From Novosphingobium sp. FKTRR1 (GTDB lineage Bacteria > Pseudomonadota > Alphaproteobacteria > Sphingomonadales > Sphingomonadaceae), in contig NZ_JAIZDA010000019.1 of assembly GCF_020404405.1 (NCBI RefSeq), positions 16,596-80,595 of the forward strand: DNA of 64,000 nt, written 5' to 3'. The first letter of the stretch is position 1. Each line of letters starts with the position of its first letter. Below, one piece after another: positions 8,959 through 16,984 of the stretch. The notes below the pieces were generated by a model that made no database searches, was not told the origin of the DNA, and was given only the letters and a program-made list of their open reading frames with translations. Position numbers and translations under genes: made by a program.

Positions 8959-9706
8959 GGCCATTGTCCCCGTTAGGCCCAACGATCCAGGCGGTGGTGG
9001 AAGCACCTGGCGCGAGCACCGGGCTGGCAATCGCGACCGCAATCGTGCCGAGCGGCGCGAGATCGCGGGTGGCGAGCGTGGCGGGCGTGTTGCCCTGGTT
9101 CGCTAGGCGGACGACTTTGCCGGCAAGGCTGGCGCCGCGGTATTCGGCGATCAGCTGGACCTCGATGTCCCCGGCGCGAGCGGGAAGGCTGCTGGGTTGC
9201 CGCACCGCGAAACCCGGCACTTGCGTCTCGGCGGCCATGGCCTGGACGAGGCGCACGGCGCTCGTCTCGATCGGCGTCGCCTTCTCCCAATTGCTCGCAT
9301 CGTCCTTGGCGATCGCCGGGTTGGTCACGAAGACCTGCTGCGCTTCGACCGGGCGGATCGGACAGGCGAACTTGTAGACGTAGCCCTTCTTGGTCGTGGC
9401 GAAGAAGCTGATCCGCGAACCCGCATAGACTTCGGGCACCGACACATAGATGTCGCCGCGCACCGGCTCGTTCGAGACGGCAAAGTCGTTGTAGGGCGTG
9501 CCGGTCCCGATCTTCGAGACACTAGCGAAGGCGTCGCCAACAAGGGCAAAGCGGGTGAGCTCGTGCGCCGAAACCTCGCATCCGATCGTGCCGCCATCGG
9601 CGGTCTGCTTGAACTGGTCGGCAAGGGCCGGGTCGGCGAGGCCAGTTGCCGCGAGCGCCGCGAGAATGGCGAGGCGCCTTGGCCTCGCGGGAAGATATCC
9701 GCGCAT
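8951..9706 (-). CDS. traK: TraK, VirB9-like secretin component
   Basis: A 251-residue exported protein with a signal peptide (about 1-29, ending ALA-D). The mature part has the TraK features: the VSAHELTRF strand near the start, then SNEPVRGDIYVSVPE, and a C-terminal domain with YRGASLAGKVVRLANQG. TraK, TraV and TraB make the outer-membrane core complex of F-type systems. The start shares one base with the traE stop (TGATG), and the stop overlaps the traB start, so stoichiometric translation is likely. Confidence 0.92.
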   Translation of the reverse strand: MRGYLPARPRRLAILAALAATGLADPALADQFKQTADGGTIGCEVSAHELTRFALVGDAFASVSKIGTGTPYNDFAVSNEPVRGDIYVSVPEVYAGSRISFFATTKKGYVYKFACPIRPVEAQQVFVTNPAIAKDDASNWEKATPIETSAVRLVQAMAAETQVPGFAVRQPSSLPARAGDIEVQLIAEYRGASLAGKVVRLANQGNTPATLATRDLAPLGTIAVAIASPVLAPGASTTAWIVGPNGDNGHD

Positions 9707-10299
9707 CAGTGGGACTCCGTTGAAGATGGGGTGGGGGCGTCAGCCGGATGGGCCGGGGGAACCACCGCGAAGCCGGACAGCGCGAGGCGCAGACCGCGGT
9801 AGGTCCAGTCGAAGCGGAAGCGGCGCTCCTCGCTCGAGATCACCTGTTCGCCCACGAACGTCTTGAGCGTGCCGCTGACCTCCGAGGTCAGCGCACGGGG
9901 ATCGACCTCGAGCTTGCTGATCACGAAAGCCTGGGTGACTTCGGATCCGCGCTGCTCCTCGACAATGCGCACGAGCTCGGCCTTAAGCCGGCCGCGCTGC
10001 GCTGGATCGGCAAGCGCCAGGATCTGCCCCATCCAATAGTCGAGCCCTTCGGGGCTGCGGTTGAGCAGGACGAGCGCAACATCGCGGGTCACGAACTCGA
10101 GGTACTCGGCAGAAACCCCCGCGCTCGAAATCACCAGCGGCGTGCGGGTAGTCGGGACCAGCAAAACTTCACGCTCGCGGGTGGCAACGAGGCTGGCAGC
10201 CCCTGCGAAGAGGACCGCGAGAGCGGCGCTGGTCATCGCAAACATGTTGCGTTGGCGCAGCAGCTTCTGCGTGCGCTCGTGGGCGACATCGGAAAGCAT
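9706..10299 (-). CDS. traE: TraE, VirB5/VirB8-position pilus assembly protein
   Basis: The 197-residue protein has a short cytoplasmic tail, one membrane span (about 18-38) and a periplasmic domain, as in TraE. The stretch RNMFAMTSAALAVLF at the membrane and EYLEFVTRDVALVLLNRSP in the periplasmic part match the family. AGGAG lies eight bases before the ATG at 10299. It is placed between traL and traK exactly as in F. TraE is required for pilus assembly at the inner membrane. Confidence 0.92.
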   Translation of the reverse strand: MLSDVAHERTQKLLRQRNMFAMTSAALAVLFAGAASLVATREREVLLVPTTRTPLVISSAGVSAEYLEFVTRDVALVLLNRSPEGLDYWMGQILALADPAQRGRLKAELVRIVEEQRGSEVTQAFVISKLEVDPRALTSEVSGTLKTFVGEQVISSEERRFRFDWTYRGLRLALSGFAVVPPAHPADAPTPSSTESH

Positions 10300-10311
10300 G
10301 GGATGCGCTCC

Positions 10312-10599
10312 TCAGCCTGCCAGCACGCGGCAATGGGAGGGCGGCGTTGCCTTGAGACCGGTCAGTCCCGGCGGCAGATACCAGTAAGCGGCATGGCGAA
10401 CCCAAGAGGCGGAGCGCCCGGCCTTGGCTTTTCGCAGAGCGAACCAGGCTCCGACTGCAAGCCCGATGCCGATCAGGATATGCTGCGCGAGGATCCCCCA
10501 GGTGAAGGGGACGATGATTCCGGCAAACTCGTCGATGGTCCAGAAGCCGATCAGTTCGGGATCGTCGAGGTGGCGGGGGATCGCATGGCGGTCGGTCAT
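10312..10599 (-). CDS. traL: TraL, small inner-membrane pilus assembly protein
   Basis: The ATG at 10599 is chosen because GGAGGG lies nine bases upstream. This gives 95 residues, close to the length of F TraL. The N-terminus IPRHLDDPELIGFWTIDEF is the family signature. One or two hydrophobic helices follow (about 22-52), and the tail ends in a basic, tyrosine-containing segment with WYLPP. TraL corresponds in position to VirB3 and helps insert or assemble the pilus. The neighbours are traA upstream and traE twelve bases downstream. Confidence 0.92.
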   Translation of the reverse strand: MTDRHAIPRHLDDPELIGFWTIDEFAGIIVPFTWGILAQHILIGIGLAVGAWFALRKAKAGRSASWVRHAAYWYLPPGLTGLKATPPSHCRVLAG

Positions 10600-10635
10600 G
10601 GTAACGTGCCCTCCCAAGGCTTCACGGATCGGTGA

Positions 10636-10968
10636 TCAGATGACGGCGGTGATCACCGAGGTGACGATCGGAACGCCCGTGCCGACACCGACGCCGACGC
10701 CGACCGGCACGGCGATCTGGCCGAGCGTGAAGCGGCCCGAGGCAAGGCTGATAAGGCCGGCAGCGAGGCTGAGGACGGTGATGATCTTGCCGCCCGAACC
10801 CTGCAGAAAGCCTGTGAATTTGGTCAGCGCGGTGGTGAAGGTGGCGTCGGTGCCGGCGTATGCCGTGCCGGCGGCGAGCGCGAGGACCGCGACGGGCAAT
10901 GCAAGAGCGGCGGACTTGGCAAGACTGGCCTTGAGGCGGCCGGAGAAGGGGAGTGCAAGGGCATTCAT
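10636..10968 (-). CDS. traA: TraA, F-type pilin precursor
   Basis: A 110-residue pilin precursor. A long signal sequence ends AYA at 36-38, leaving a mature peptide of about 72 residues, close to F pilin. The mature part has a polar start (GTDATFTTALTKF), a hydrophobic helix (KIITVLSLAAGLISLASG), a basic/polar turn and a second glycine/valine-rich helix, as expected for a two-helix pilin. GGAGA lies upstream of the ATG at 10968. It is the first gene of the tra operon, so the promoter should lie in 10969-11310. TraL, TraE and TraK follow immediately. Confidence 0.9.
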   Translation of the reverse strand: MNALALPFSGRLKASLAKSAALALPVAVLALAAGTAYAGTDATFTTALTKFTGFLQGSGGKIITVLSLAAGLISLASGRFTLGQIAVPVGVGVGVGTGVPIVTSVITAVI

Positions 10969-11310
10969 GGAGGGTCTCCGAGCTGGGTGAGTGCAGCGAC
11001 CGATCGCCGCTGCCTCATCGTCATGAACGGAAGAATGCTTCTAGGAAAAGTTCGATCAGATCGAGGATGCAGTCGCGGACGATCTTGGACTAATCGTCGC
11101 GAGACCTGGGCGTCGTTCTGGCCGCTCATCACGCAAAATGTCGACAAAACGGCCGAAAATCTGCGCTTTGTTGCGCCAGATTCCGAGACGGCACCCCGAA
11201 TCGGTTCATTCTAGGATAAACGATATGTTCTAACTATGTTCTTTTTTGTTCCTAGGAGCGCGATCTCGCGCTAGATATCCGAGTCGAACCAGTGAGGACC
11301 GGAACCCGCC
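10969..11310. promoter_or_regulatory. Divergent control region between traA and the XRE regulator
   Basis: No gene is supported here. The stretch must hold the tra promoter (leftward) and the promoter of the XRE gene (rightward). Between 11204 and 11251 the word GTTC recurs at 11204, 11227, 11238 and 11248; the last three are 10-11 bases apart, one helical turn. They are followed by a near-perfect palindrome AGCGCGA-TC-TCGCGCT at 11257-11272, 39 bases before the XRE start codon. These are good operator candidates for the adjacent regulator. I do not commit to -35/-10 boxes. Confidence 0.5.
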
Positions 11311-11769
11311 ATGACCAGCACCGATCAGATATCCGCAATCAATGCGCGGCTTGCACGCCTGCTGACCGCAGCTGCCGATCGTTCGGGCAAGTCGCGTCGG
11401 GAAATCGCGCGCAGCGCGGACATGAACAAGGACACGTTCCTCAGGATCCTGCGCGGCGAGAAGGCGATTTCGCTCGATGACGCGATGCGTGTTCTCGAAG
11501 CGACCGGGATGGCGTCGAGCAGCGCATTGCTTCTTGCGATCCTCGGGCACGAGGACCTCGCAGTGGAATGGCTGGGTGAGGACGTGGGCGCGTTCCTCGA
11601 TCAGTTCCTCACCGCTCTGCCGGTGACCATGAACGAAACGCTGGGTCACCGGATTGCTGATCTGCGCCCGCGCTGGGCCGTCGGCACCTCACGCCTGGTT
11701 GCGAGGCTGCTGGCCAAACACATCGACGACTTTGCCGAGCGCGACATGTCGCTCGTGCTCGGGAGGTGA
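11311..11769 (+). CDS. XRE-type transcriptional regulator
   Basis: A 152-residue protein. Residues about 8-75 form a Cro/C1-type helix-turn-helix: SGKSRREIARSADMNKDTF is the HTH pair and LRGEKAISLDDAMRVLEATG the following helices. The rest has no motif that I recognise. It is divergent from the tra operon, separated by a region with phased repeats and a palindrome, so it probably controls transfer and its own expression. The next gene downstream encodes an AlpA-like regulator on the same strand. Confidence 0.82.
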   Translation: MTSTDQISAINARLARLLTAAADRSGKSRREIARSADMNKDTFLRILRGEKAISLDDAMRVLEATGMASSSALLLAILGHEDLAVEWLGEDVGAFLDQFLTALPVTMNETLGHRIADLRPRWAVGTSRLVARLLAKHIDDFAERDMSLVLGR

Positions 11770-11809
11770 GGGGGCTTGGGGTGGCATGACGAAGCAAGGA
11801 GACAATGAG

Positions 11810-12067
11810 ATGGCTAATCCCAATATGGTGACCGTCGATCACGCCAACATGGAAGCAATCGATCAACAGGCTATGACGCCGCCCCAAATGCGCTTGATGC
11901 GCTTGCCGGAAGTCATTGCGCGAGTTGGGATCAAACGTTCGACGATCTATCAACGCATGTCTGAAGGTCGCTTTCCGAGGGCACGCTCGCTAGGGCCCAA
12001 GTCCACTGTCTGGGTTGAGTCCGAAATCGACGCTTGGATAAACTCGGTCATCGGCTCTGATGGGTAA
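11810..12067 (+). CDS. AlpA-like helix-turn-helix regulator or excisionase
   Basis: AAGGAGA seven bases before the ATG at 11810 decides the start and gives 85 residues. Residues about 27-77 carry the AlpA/winged-HTH pattern: MRLPEVIARVGIKRSTIYQRM, the EGRFPRARSLG wing, and WVESEIDAWI at the end. AlpA relatives activate integrase genes or act as excision factors on mobile elements. It is 40 bases after the XRE gene and may be co-transcribed. No integrase is present nearby in this window. It is the last gene of the conjugation backbone before the catabolic region. Confidence 0.82.
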   Translation: MANPNMVTVDHANMEAIDQQAMTPPQMRLMRLPEVIARVGIKRSTIYQRMSEGRFPRARSLGPKSTVWVESEIDAWINSVIGSDG

Positions 12068-12141
12068 TCTGCTAGGCGTCGCGTGGTACCGACTAGGGGT
12101 GATGATCACTCGGCCACCACCACTATCGCAAGGCCTCTACG

Positions 12142-12459
12142 CTACTCCACGTAATGCGCGGTGGTCTTCGCGCGCACGTCCTCGGCGCTCACGCCCGGCG
12201 CCAGTTCGACGAGCCGGAACGGCGAGGCATGATCGGCCCGCGCGAAGACGGCAAGATCGGTGATCACCATGTCGACCACGCCCTTGCCCGTCAGCGGCAG
12301 GGTGCAGGCCGGGATGAACTTGGGGCTGCCGTCCTTGGCGCAGTGCTCCATGACGACGATGATCTTCTTGACGCCAGCGACGAGGTCCATCGCACCGCCC
12401 ATGCCCTTGATCATCTTGCCGGGCACCATCCAGTTGGCGATGTCGCCGTTTTCGGCGAC
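12142..12459 (-). pseudogene. C-terminal stump of a 3-oxoacid CoA-transferase subunit B
   Basis: The frame encodes the last 105 or so residues of a type I CoA-transferase B subunit: [20 protein letters not shown], the conserved core [17 protein letters not shown], then [19 protein letters not shown] and a natural stop. The N-terminal half, including the catalytic Glu motif, is missing because the IS3-type element starts exactly at 12460. The sequence is related to, but clearly different from, the intact B subunit at 16267-16908, so it is the remains of a separate paralogue. An internal ATG could in principle start translation but would yield no active enzyme. Confidence 0.85.
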
Positions 12460-12511
12460 TGTCCCCCGTCAGCGCCCATGGCACAGATTTGAGGTTGTGA
12501 ATTAAGGAGGG

Positions 12512-12931
12512 TTGGGGCTTCGTCGTAGTGACGAAGGAACGAAGATGAAGCCCCAACCCTCCTTGAAAAAATCGCCAGCCAAGGCCCCTGCTGAGCGGGT
12601 GGTGAAGGAGATCCGGCGACAGACGCGGCGGCATTTCTCGGCCGAAGACAAGATCCGCATTGTGCTGGATGGCCTGCGCGGCGAGGACAGCATTGCCGAG
12701 CTGTGCCGCAAGGAAGGCATCGCTCAGAGCCTGTATTACACCTGGTCGAAGGAGTTCATGGAAGCCGGCAAGCGCCGCCTGGCCGGCGACACCGCCCGCG
12801 CTGCGACCACCGGCGAAGTGCAGGACCTGCGCCGCGAAACACGTGCTCTGAAGGAATGCGTGGCCGACCTGACGCTCGAGAACCGTTTGCTGAAAAAAAG
12901 CATCGTCGCGGATGGGGGCGACGACGAATGA
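12512..12931 (+). CDS. IS3-type transposase OrfA (helix-turn-helix protein)
   Basis: A 139-residue product; an in-frame ATG at 12545 (MKPQPSL) is an equally plausible start. The HTH_8-type region (about 30-80) reads RRHFSAEDKIRIVLDGL, then IAELCRKEGIAQSLYYTWSK. It is followed by a coiled-coil leucine-zipper region ending LTLENRLLKKSI, as in OrfA proteins that dimerise and pair with OrfB. The stop overlaps the orfB start as ATGA (12928-12931), so expression is by coupling and not necessarily by frameshift. The reading frame is intact. Confidence 0.88.
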   Translation: MGLRRSDEGTKMKPQPSLKKSPAKAPAERVVKEIRRQTRRHFSAEDKIRIVLDGLRGEDSIAELCRKEGIAQSLYYTWSKEFMEAGKRRLAGDTARAATTGEVQDLRRETRALKECVADLTLENRLLKKSIVADGGDDE

Positions 12932-13908
12932 GGTATACCGCATCCGAGAAGCTCGAGATCATCAGGATCGTCGAGCAGTCGCACCTGCCCGCCAAGCGAA
13001 CGCTGGACCAGCTCGGCATCGCCCGCCGGACCTTCTACCGCTGGTACGACCGCTTCCTCGAAGGCGGCCCAGAGGCGCTGGAGGATCGGCCATCGACACC
13101 GAGCCGGGTGTGGAATCGCATTGCGCCCGAGGTGCAGGACCAGATCGTCGAAATGGCGCTTGAACAGTCCGAGCTATCACCGCGCGAACTGGCTGTGCGA
13201 TTTACCGATGAACGCCAGTACTTTGTGTCGGAAGCCACGGTTTACCGCCTGCTGAAGGCCCACGACCTGATCACCAGCCCGGCCTACGTCGTGATCAAGG
13301 CCGCCGATGTGTTCCACACCAAGACCACCCGGCCGAACGAGATGTGGCAAACCGACTTCACCTACTTCAAGATCATCGGGTGGGGCTGGATGTACCTGTC
13401 GACCGTGCTCGACGACTTCTCGCGCTACATCATCGCCTGGAAGCTGTGTACCAAAATGCGGGCCGATGACGTGACAGACACGCTGGACCTCGCCCTTGTT
13501 GCCTCGGGCTGCGACAGCACTACGGTGCTGCACAAACCTCGGCTGCTCAGCGACAACGGCCCCAGCTACATTGCCGACGAACTGGCAGAATACATCGAGG
13601 CCAGGAAGATGAGCCACGTGCGCGGAGCCCCGATGCACCCGCAAACCCAGGGCAAGATCGAGCGCTGGCACCAGACCCTGAAGAACCGCATCCTGCTGGA
13701 GAACTACTTCCTGCCCGGCGACCTTGAGGCCCAGATCTAGGCCTTCGTCGAGCACTACAATCACCAGCGGTACCACGAGAGCCTGAACAACGTGACGCCC
13801 GCCGACGCCTACTTCGGCAGGGCGGAAGCCATCATCAAGCAGCGCGAAAGGATCAAGCGACAGACCATCGAACATCGGCGCTTGCAACACCGCAAGCTCG
13901 CCGCTTAA
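12928..13908 (+). pseudogene. IS3-type transposase OrfB with an in-frame amber codon
   Basis: The DDE integrase frame is intact apart from a TAG at 13738-13740, after which the same frame continues to a TAA at 13906-13908. The N-terminus has an HTH; the catalytic core shows QTDFTYF (first Asp), SDNGPSY (second Asp) and GKIERWHQTLKNR (Glu). The stop falls in the tail in the context AQI-stop-AFVEHYNHQRY, where related transposases have Gln or Glu. The truncated 270-residue product keeps all three catalytic residues but loses the conserved C-terminal helix. I call it broken; read-through is the alternative. Confidence 0.82.
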
Positions 13909-13982
13909 CATCAACCCACAGACGAGGCCCGCACTCCGCTAATCTACGCCGCGACCTGCGCCAAATGTTCTGACGACGGACA

Positions 13983-14089
13983 GTTACCATATCCTCGGCT
14001 CGAAGCGGATATTCGTCTTCCGGCCGATCGGGGTCGAAAAAACGCTCGTCGTCGCGATGACGAGTTCTGTAGGCGACGTCGATACACAT
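13983..14089 (-). pseudogene. N-terminal fragment of an unidentified gene cut by the IS
   Basis: Fourteen bases after the Rieske oxygenase stop, an ATG at 14089 opens a frame that begins MCIDVAYRTRHRDDERFFDP and continues acidic and arginine-rich for about 35 codons. It then enters the right end of the IS3-type element. The spacing suggests it was the next gene in the Rieske operon. I cannot identify the family from so short a piece. It is the counterpart of the CoA-transferase stump on the other side of the element. Confidence 0.5.
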
Positions 14090-14103
14090 CTTTGCCTCAG
14101 GGT

Positions 14104-15345
14104 CTATCCAGTAGCATAGGGAAGATCGACTTTTACTACCGCCAATCCCTCAGGAATGTTCTCGGGTCCGATAACAGCATCGATATGCTGTTCGTGGTTG
14201 TAGATGAACTGCTCTGACCAGCAGAGCGGGATGGAATCGATACCGCCGTGAGCAAGGGCCTTGTGCATACCCGAGAGCGCATCAAGATCTTCGCCGATGA
14301 AGCTCCGGAAGAAGGTCAGGGTATCCTGATCCAGTTTCTCATTGTCTGGTCCGCTGCCCGTCTTGACGAACGAAACCTCTACCCGGCATCGGCCGGGATC
14401 GATCGGCCATACCATCACAATTGGAAACAGATACTCTGCGATCGGAAAAGTCGCGTTGGGGAAGATATTATAGCTGCGCTGGCCACTCCGGGAAATCTCC
14501 GCGAGCTTGCTCGCCTGCTGCTCGGCGGTGTCGTGGTCCGATTTGAAGAATGCGGCGCCCATTCCGCTCGTCAGAGTTTCACGCGATTTGATGACGATGG
14601 CGTTATGCCCCCCTCGAATCATTTGTAACGCTGACGTCTTCGAATCGATGACTTTGTCGATCGTGTTTTCATGCACATATTTAGCATGATAATTTTCAGC
14701 GAAATTGTCTTGCAGACATTTCCAGTTACAGTCGACCTCGAAATTGAATCGTTTGAACAACCGCAGATCGTTCAACGGGATGTCGGACCACAACGCCGGT
14801 ATGTCGGTCAAATATTCCAACAGCGGCACCGCCTCATTGTCGAAGTTCACAAAGACCAAGCTCCCGAATTGCTCGCAGCGAATCGGCTTGAGGCTCCGTT
14901 CAGCCTTGTTGAGGCCGGAAAAATAATGCTCGTCCGGTACGAAGATCAATTTACCTTCGAGATCGTACGTCCAGCAATGGTAGAGGCAGCGCATGTTTCG
15001 CGAGACGCCAGCCTCGTCTTTCATCAGCAGTGAGCCGCGATGCTGACACACATTGTGAAACGCTCTCAGTTCGTTGTCTCGGCCACGAATGACGACAACG
15101 GGCGTGTCGTTGAGCGTGTAGGTTCGATAGCTTCCCGGCCCATCGAACTCGTGCGCCAATCCTACGAACAGCCAAGTCTTGGACCAGAGATGCCGCTTCT
15201 CCAACTCATAAAAGACCTCGCTGGTGTAGCGGGCCGCCGGCATATCCGGAAGCGCCGGAAAACCGTCAGGGTGACGGCGCTCGCGCATTTGCGTACTCGC
15301 CGCTTCCCACATCGATTGAATACGCTCGGGGGTTTCCAGGGTCAT
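14104..15345 (-). CDS. Rieske non-heme iron oxygenase, large subunit
   Basis: A 413-residue aromatic-ring-hydroxylating-type oxygenase alpha subunit. The Rieske [2Fe-2S] ligands are C100 and H102 in CQHRGS and C120 and H123 in CLYHCW. The mononuclear iron site is the DNFAENYHAKYVHENT region: H220 and H225. The residue that bridges the two centres is Glu (E217), where naphthalene dioxygenase has Asp205. Such a Glu is known from carnitine-monooxygenase-like Rieske enzymes, so this may be an oxidative demethylase or monooxygenase and not a classic ring dioxygenase. The start has GAGGAAG upstream. It is divergent from the CoA-transferase genes, and an operator-like palindrome lies 57 bases before the ATG. 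Confidence 0.9.
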   Translation of the reverse strand: MTLETPERIQSMWEAASTQMRERRHPDGFPALPDMPAARYTSEVFYELEKRHLWSKTWLFVGLAHEFDGPGSYRTYTLNDTPVVVIRGRDNELRAFHNVCQHRGSLLMKDEAGVSRNMRCLYHCWTYDLEGKLIFVPDEHYFSGLNKAERSLKPIRCEQFGSLVFVNFDNEAVPLLEYLTDIPALWSDIPLNDLRLFKRFNFEVDCNWKCLQDNFAENYHAKYVHENTIDKVIDSKTSALQMIRGGHNAIVIKSRETLTSGMGAAFFKSDHDTAEQQASKLAEISRSGQRSYNIFPNATFPIAEYLFPIVMVWPIDPGRCRVEVSFVKTGSGPDNEKLDQDTLTFFRSFIGEDLDALSGMHKALAHGGIDSIPLCWSEQFIYNHEQHIDAVIGPENIPEGLAVVKVDLPYATG

Positions 15346-15402
15346 TGCGGGCTTCCTCGTCCTATCTCCACCGTCGTTCTAACTTTTCGAAGATAATCGC
15401 TC

Positions 15403-15425
15403 TATCCCCTTGGCGGGGGACCGGG
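15403..15425. promoter_or_regulatory. Palindromic operator candidate, copy 1 (weak)
   Basis: ATCCC-N8-GGGAC embedded in a 23-base word with the same geometry as the other five copies. It lies 57 bases upstream of the Rieske oxygenase start, the same distance as copy 5 from the VOC gene. One half-site deviates at its first base. Confidence 0.5.
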
Positions 15426-15440
15426 GAGGCCGGTCAACAT

Positions 15441-15463
15441 CGTCCCGCCCAGCAGGGACTGCG
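15441..15463. promoter_or_regulatory. Palindromic operator candidate, copy 2
   Basis: GTCCC-N8-GGGAC, perfect in both half-sites. It lies in the divergent region between the Rieske oxygenase and the CoA-transferase genes, 99 bases before the TTG start at 15563 and 38 bases from copy 1 (start to start). The rest of 15346-15562 holds no gene. Confidence 0.65.
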
Positions 15464-15562
15464 ACGCGAGCCAGCGGGCGTTAGGCAAGACTTATTGGGA
15501 CGGCAGGCTGGGAGCATCGATGCCCCGGCCAACAGACCGTACCTCAGAGCAAGGACTTGCTG

Positions 15563-16267
15563 TTGCCTAGGATCGTTGAAAGCGCTCAAGCTGCCCTTGA
15601 TGGCGTCTTGTCGGATGGAATGACCATCGTTGCCGGAGGATTTGGTCTTTGCGGCATCCCGGAGAAGCTCATTCTGGGGGTCCGTGATTCGGGGGTCAGC
15701 CGCTTGACGGTTATCTCCAACAACGCTGGCGTCGACGATTTCGGCCTTGGGCTGCTCCTGCAATCCCGTCAGATCAGGAAGATGATCAGTTCTTATGTGG
15801 GTGAGAACAAGGAGTTCGCGCGGCAATATCTCTCTGGTGAGCTTGAGCTTGAATTCAACCCTCAGGGCACGTTGGCAGAGCGCATTCGAGCAGGTGGAGC
15901 GGGGATACCGGCCTTTTTCACCAAGACCGGTGTCGGAACCATCGTTGCGGACGGTAAGGAAGAGCGAATTTTCGCCGGGGAGCGATATATCATGGAGACG
16001 AGCCTCTTTGCCGATGTCGCACTCGTCAAGGCGTGGAAGGCCGATACGAAGGGCAATCTCGTATTCCGAAAGACTGCCCGTAACTTCAATCCGATCGCCG
16101 CGACAGCAGCAAAGATGACCTTGGTCGAAGTGGAGGAGTTAGTACCCGTCGGCGCCATCGATCCGGACCACGTCCATACGCCGGGGATCTATGTCGATCG
16201 GATTCTGGTCGGCGCGGACTATGTGAAGCCGATCGAGCAGCGCACAGTTCGAGCGGAGGCGGTCTGA
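15563..16267 (+). CDS. 3-oxoacid CoA-transferase, subunit A
   Basis: The start is set at the TTG at 15563, which has AAGGA seven bases upstream; the in-frame TTG at 15557 is too close to that site. This gives 234 residues, normal for PcaI/AtoD/ScoA-type A subunits. The family signature [13 protein letters not shown] is near the N-terminus, followed by [12 protein letters not shown] and [19 protein letters not shown]. It transfers CoA from succinyl-CoA or acetyl-CoA to a 3-oxo or related acid, with subunit B. The stop overlaps the subunit B start (TGATG). Its own substrate cannot be read from sequence. Confidence 0.92.
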   Translation: MPRIVESAQAALDGVLSDGMTIVAGGFGLCGIPEKLILGVRDSGVSRLTVISNNAGVDDFGLGLLLQSRQIRKMISSYVGENKEFARQYLSGELELEFNPQGTLAERIRAGGAGIPAFFTKTGVGTIVADGKEERIFAGERYIMETSLFADVALVKAWKADTKGNLVFRKTARNFNPIAATAAKMTLVEVEELVPVGAIDPDHVHTPGIYVDRILVGADYVKPIEQRTVRAEAV

Positions 16268-16908
16268 TGTCCTGGACTCGAAACGAAATCGCCGCGCGCG
16301 CCTCGCGCGAACTCAAGGACGGGGACTATGTAAATTTGGGGATCGGCGTCCCGACGCTCGTTCCGAACTTCCTCTCCGAAGGCATAGACGTGACCTTTCA
16401 ATCTGAGAACGGCATGCTGGGGGTGGGCCCGTTTCCGCTCGAAAGTGAGGTTGACGCAGATCTTATCAACGCAGGCAAGCAGACGGTCACAGCACTTCCA
16501 GGCGCATCCTTCGTCAACTCAGCCGAGAGCTTCGCTATGATCCGCGGCGGCCATGTCGATCTTTCGATTTTAGGCGCGCTTGAGGTCGCCGAGAATGGCG
16601 ATCTCGCCAATTGGACCATTCCAGGGAAAATGGTGAAAGGAATGGGTGGGGCCATGGATCTCGTGGCTGGCGTCGCCCGCATCGTTGTCCTGATGGACCA
16701 TGTGTCCAAAGGGGGAGAACCCAAGTTCCGCAAGAGTTGTAGCCTGCCACTCACGGGAGCGAACGTGGTTGACATGATCATCACCGATCTGGCCGTATTC
16801 GAGCGCAAGGAACGGGGATCATCACCCTTCAAACTGATCGAGCTTGCTCCGGGTATCATGCTTGAAGAACTCAGGGCGAAGACGGAGGCGGCATTCACGA
16901 TCGATTGA
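16267..16908 (+). CDS. 3-oxoacid CoA-transferase, subunit B
   Basis: A 213-residue B subunit of a type I CoA-transferase. NLGIGVPTLVPNFL opens the domain, and the catalytic glutamate lies in QSENGMLGVG (about residue 50). The conserved [13 protein letters not shown] and LPLTGANVVDMIITDLAVF stretches are complete. It forms the active enzyme with the preceding A subunit, to which it is coupled by TGATG. A truncated paralogue of this subunit lies at 12142-12459, so the cluster once had two such enzymes. A hairpin downstream separates it from the convergent SDR gene. Confidence 0.93.
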   Translation: MSWTRNEIAARASRELKDGDYVNLGIGVPTLVPNFLSEGIDVTFQSENGMLGVGPFPLESEVDADLINAGKQTVTALPGASFVNSAESFAMIRGGHVDLSILGALEVAENGDLANWTIPGKMVKGMGGAMDLVAGVARIVVLMDHVSKGGEPKFRKSCSLPLTGANVVDMIITDLAVFERKERGSSPFKLIELAPGIMLEELRAKTEAAFTID

Positions 16909-16923
16909 GTCAAAAGTATGCTT

Positions 16924-16945
16924 AACCGCCGAATTCTGGGCGGTT
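16924..16945. terminator. Hairpin between convergent genes
   Basis: AACCGCC and GGCGGTT form a seven-base stem around an eight-base loop, placed between the CoA-transferase B stop and the convergent SDR stop. There is no T-run, so its terminator role is a guess. Confidence 0.4.
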
Positions 16946-16984
16946 CATCATCGCGCGCGACACCTTTAGACGGAGGTCGCTCGC

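Larger units (their letters stand above)
12460..13982 (+). mobile_element. IS3-type insertion sequence with imperfect inverted ends
   Basis: The left end TGTCCCCCGTCAG (12460-12472) matches the inverse of the right end at 13970-13982 (TGTCCGTCGTCAG) at 11 of 13 positions. Between them lie orfA and orfB of an IS3-like transposase. The bases just outside (GCGAC on the left, GTTAC on the right) do not form a target duplication. Each end cuts a different truncated gene, so a deletion or recombination has taken place at the element. orfB carries a nonsense codon, so the copy is probably immobile without help in trans. Confidence 0.8.

Noticed and set aside
7603..8976. 457-codon plus-strand frame opposite traB
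   Set aside because: Antisense to a well-supported traB; no ribosome site and no known domain.
10965..11147. Small 60-codon minus-strand frame upstream of traA
   Set aside because: No ribosome site or family pattern; it overlaps the tra promoter region.
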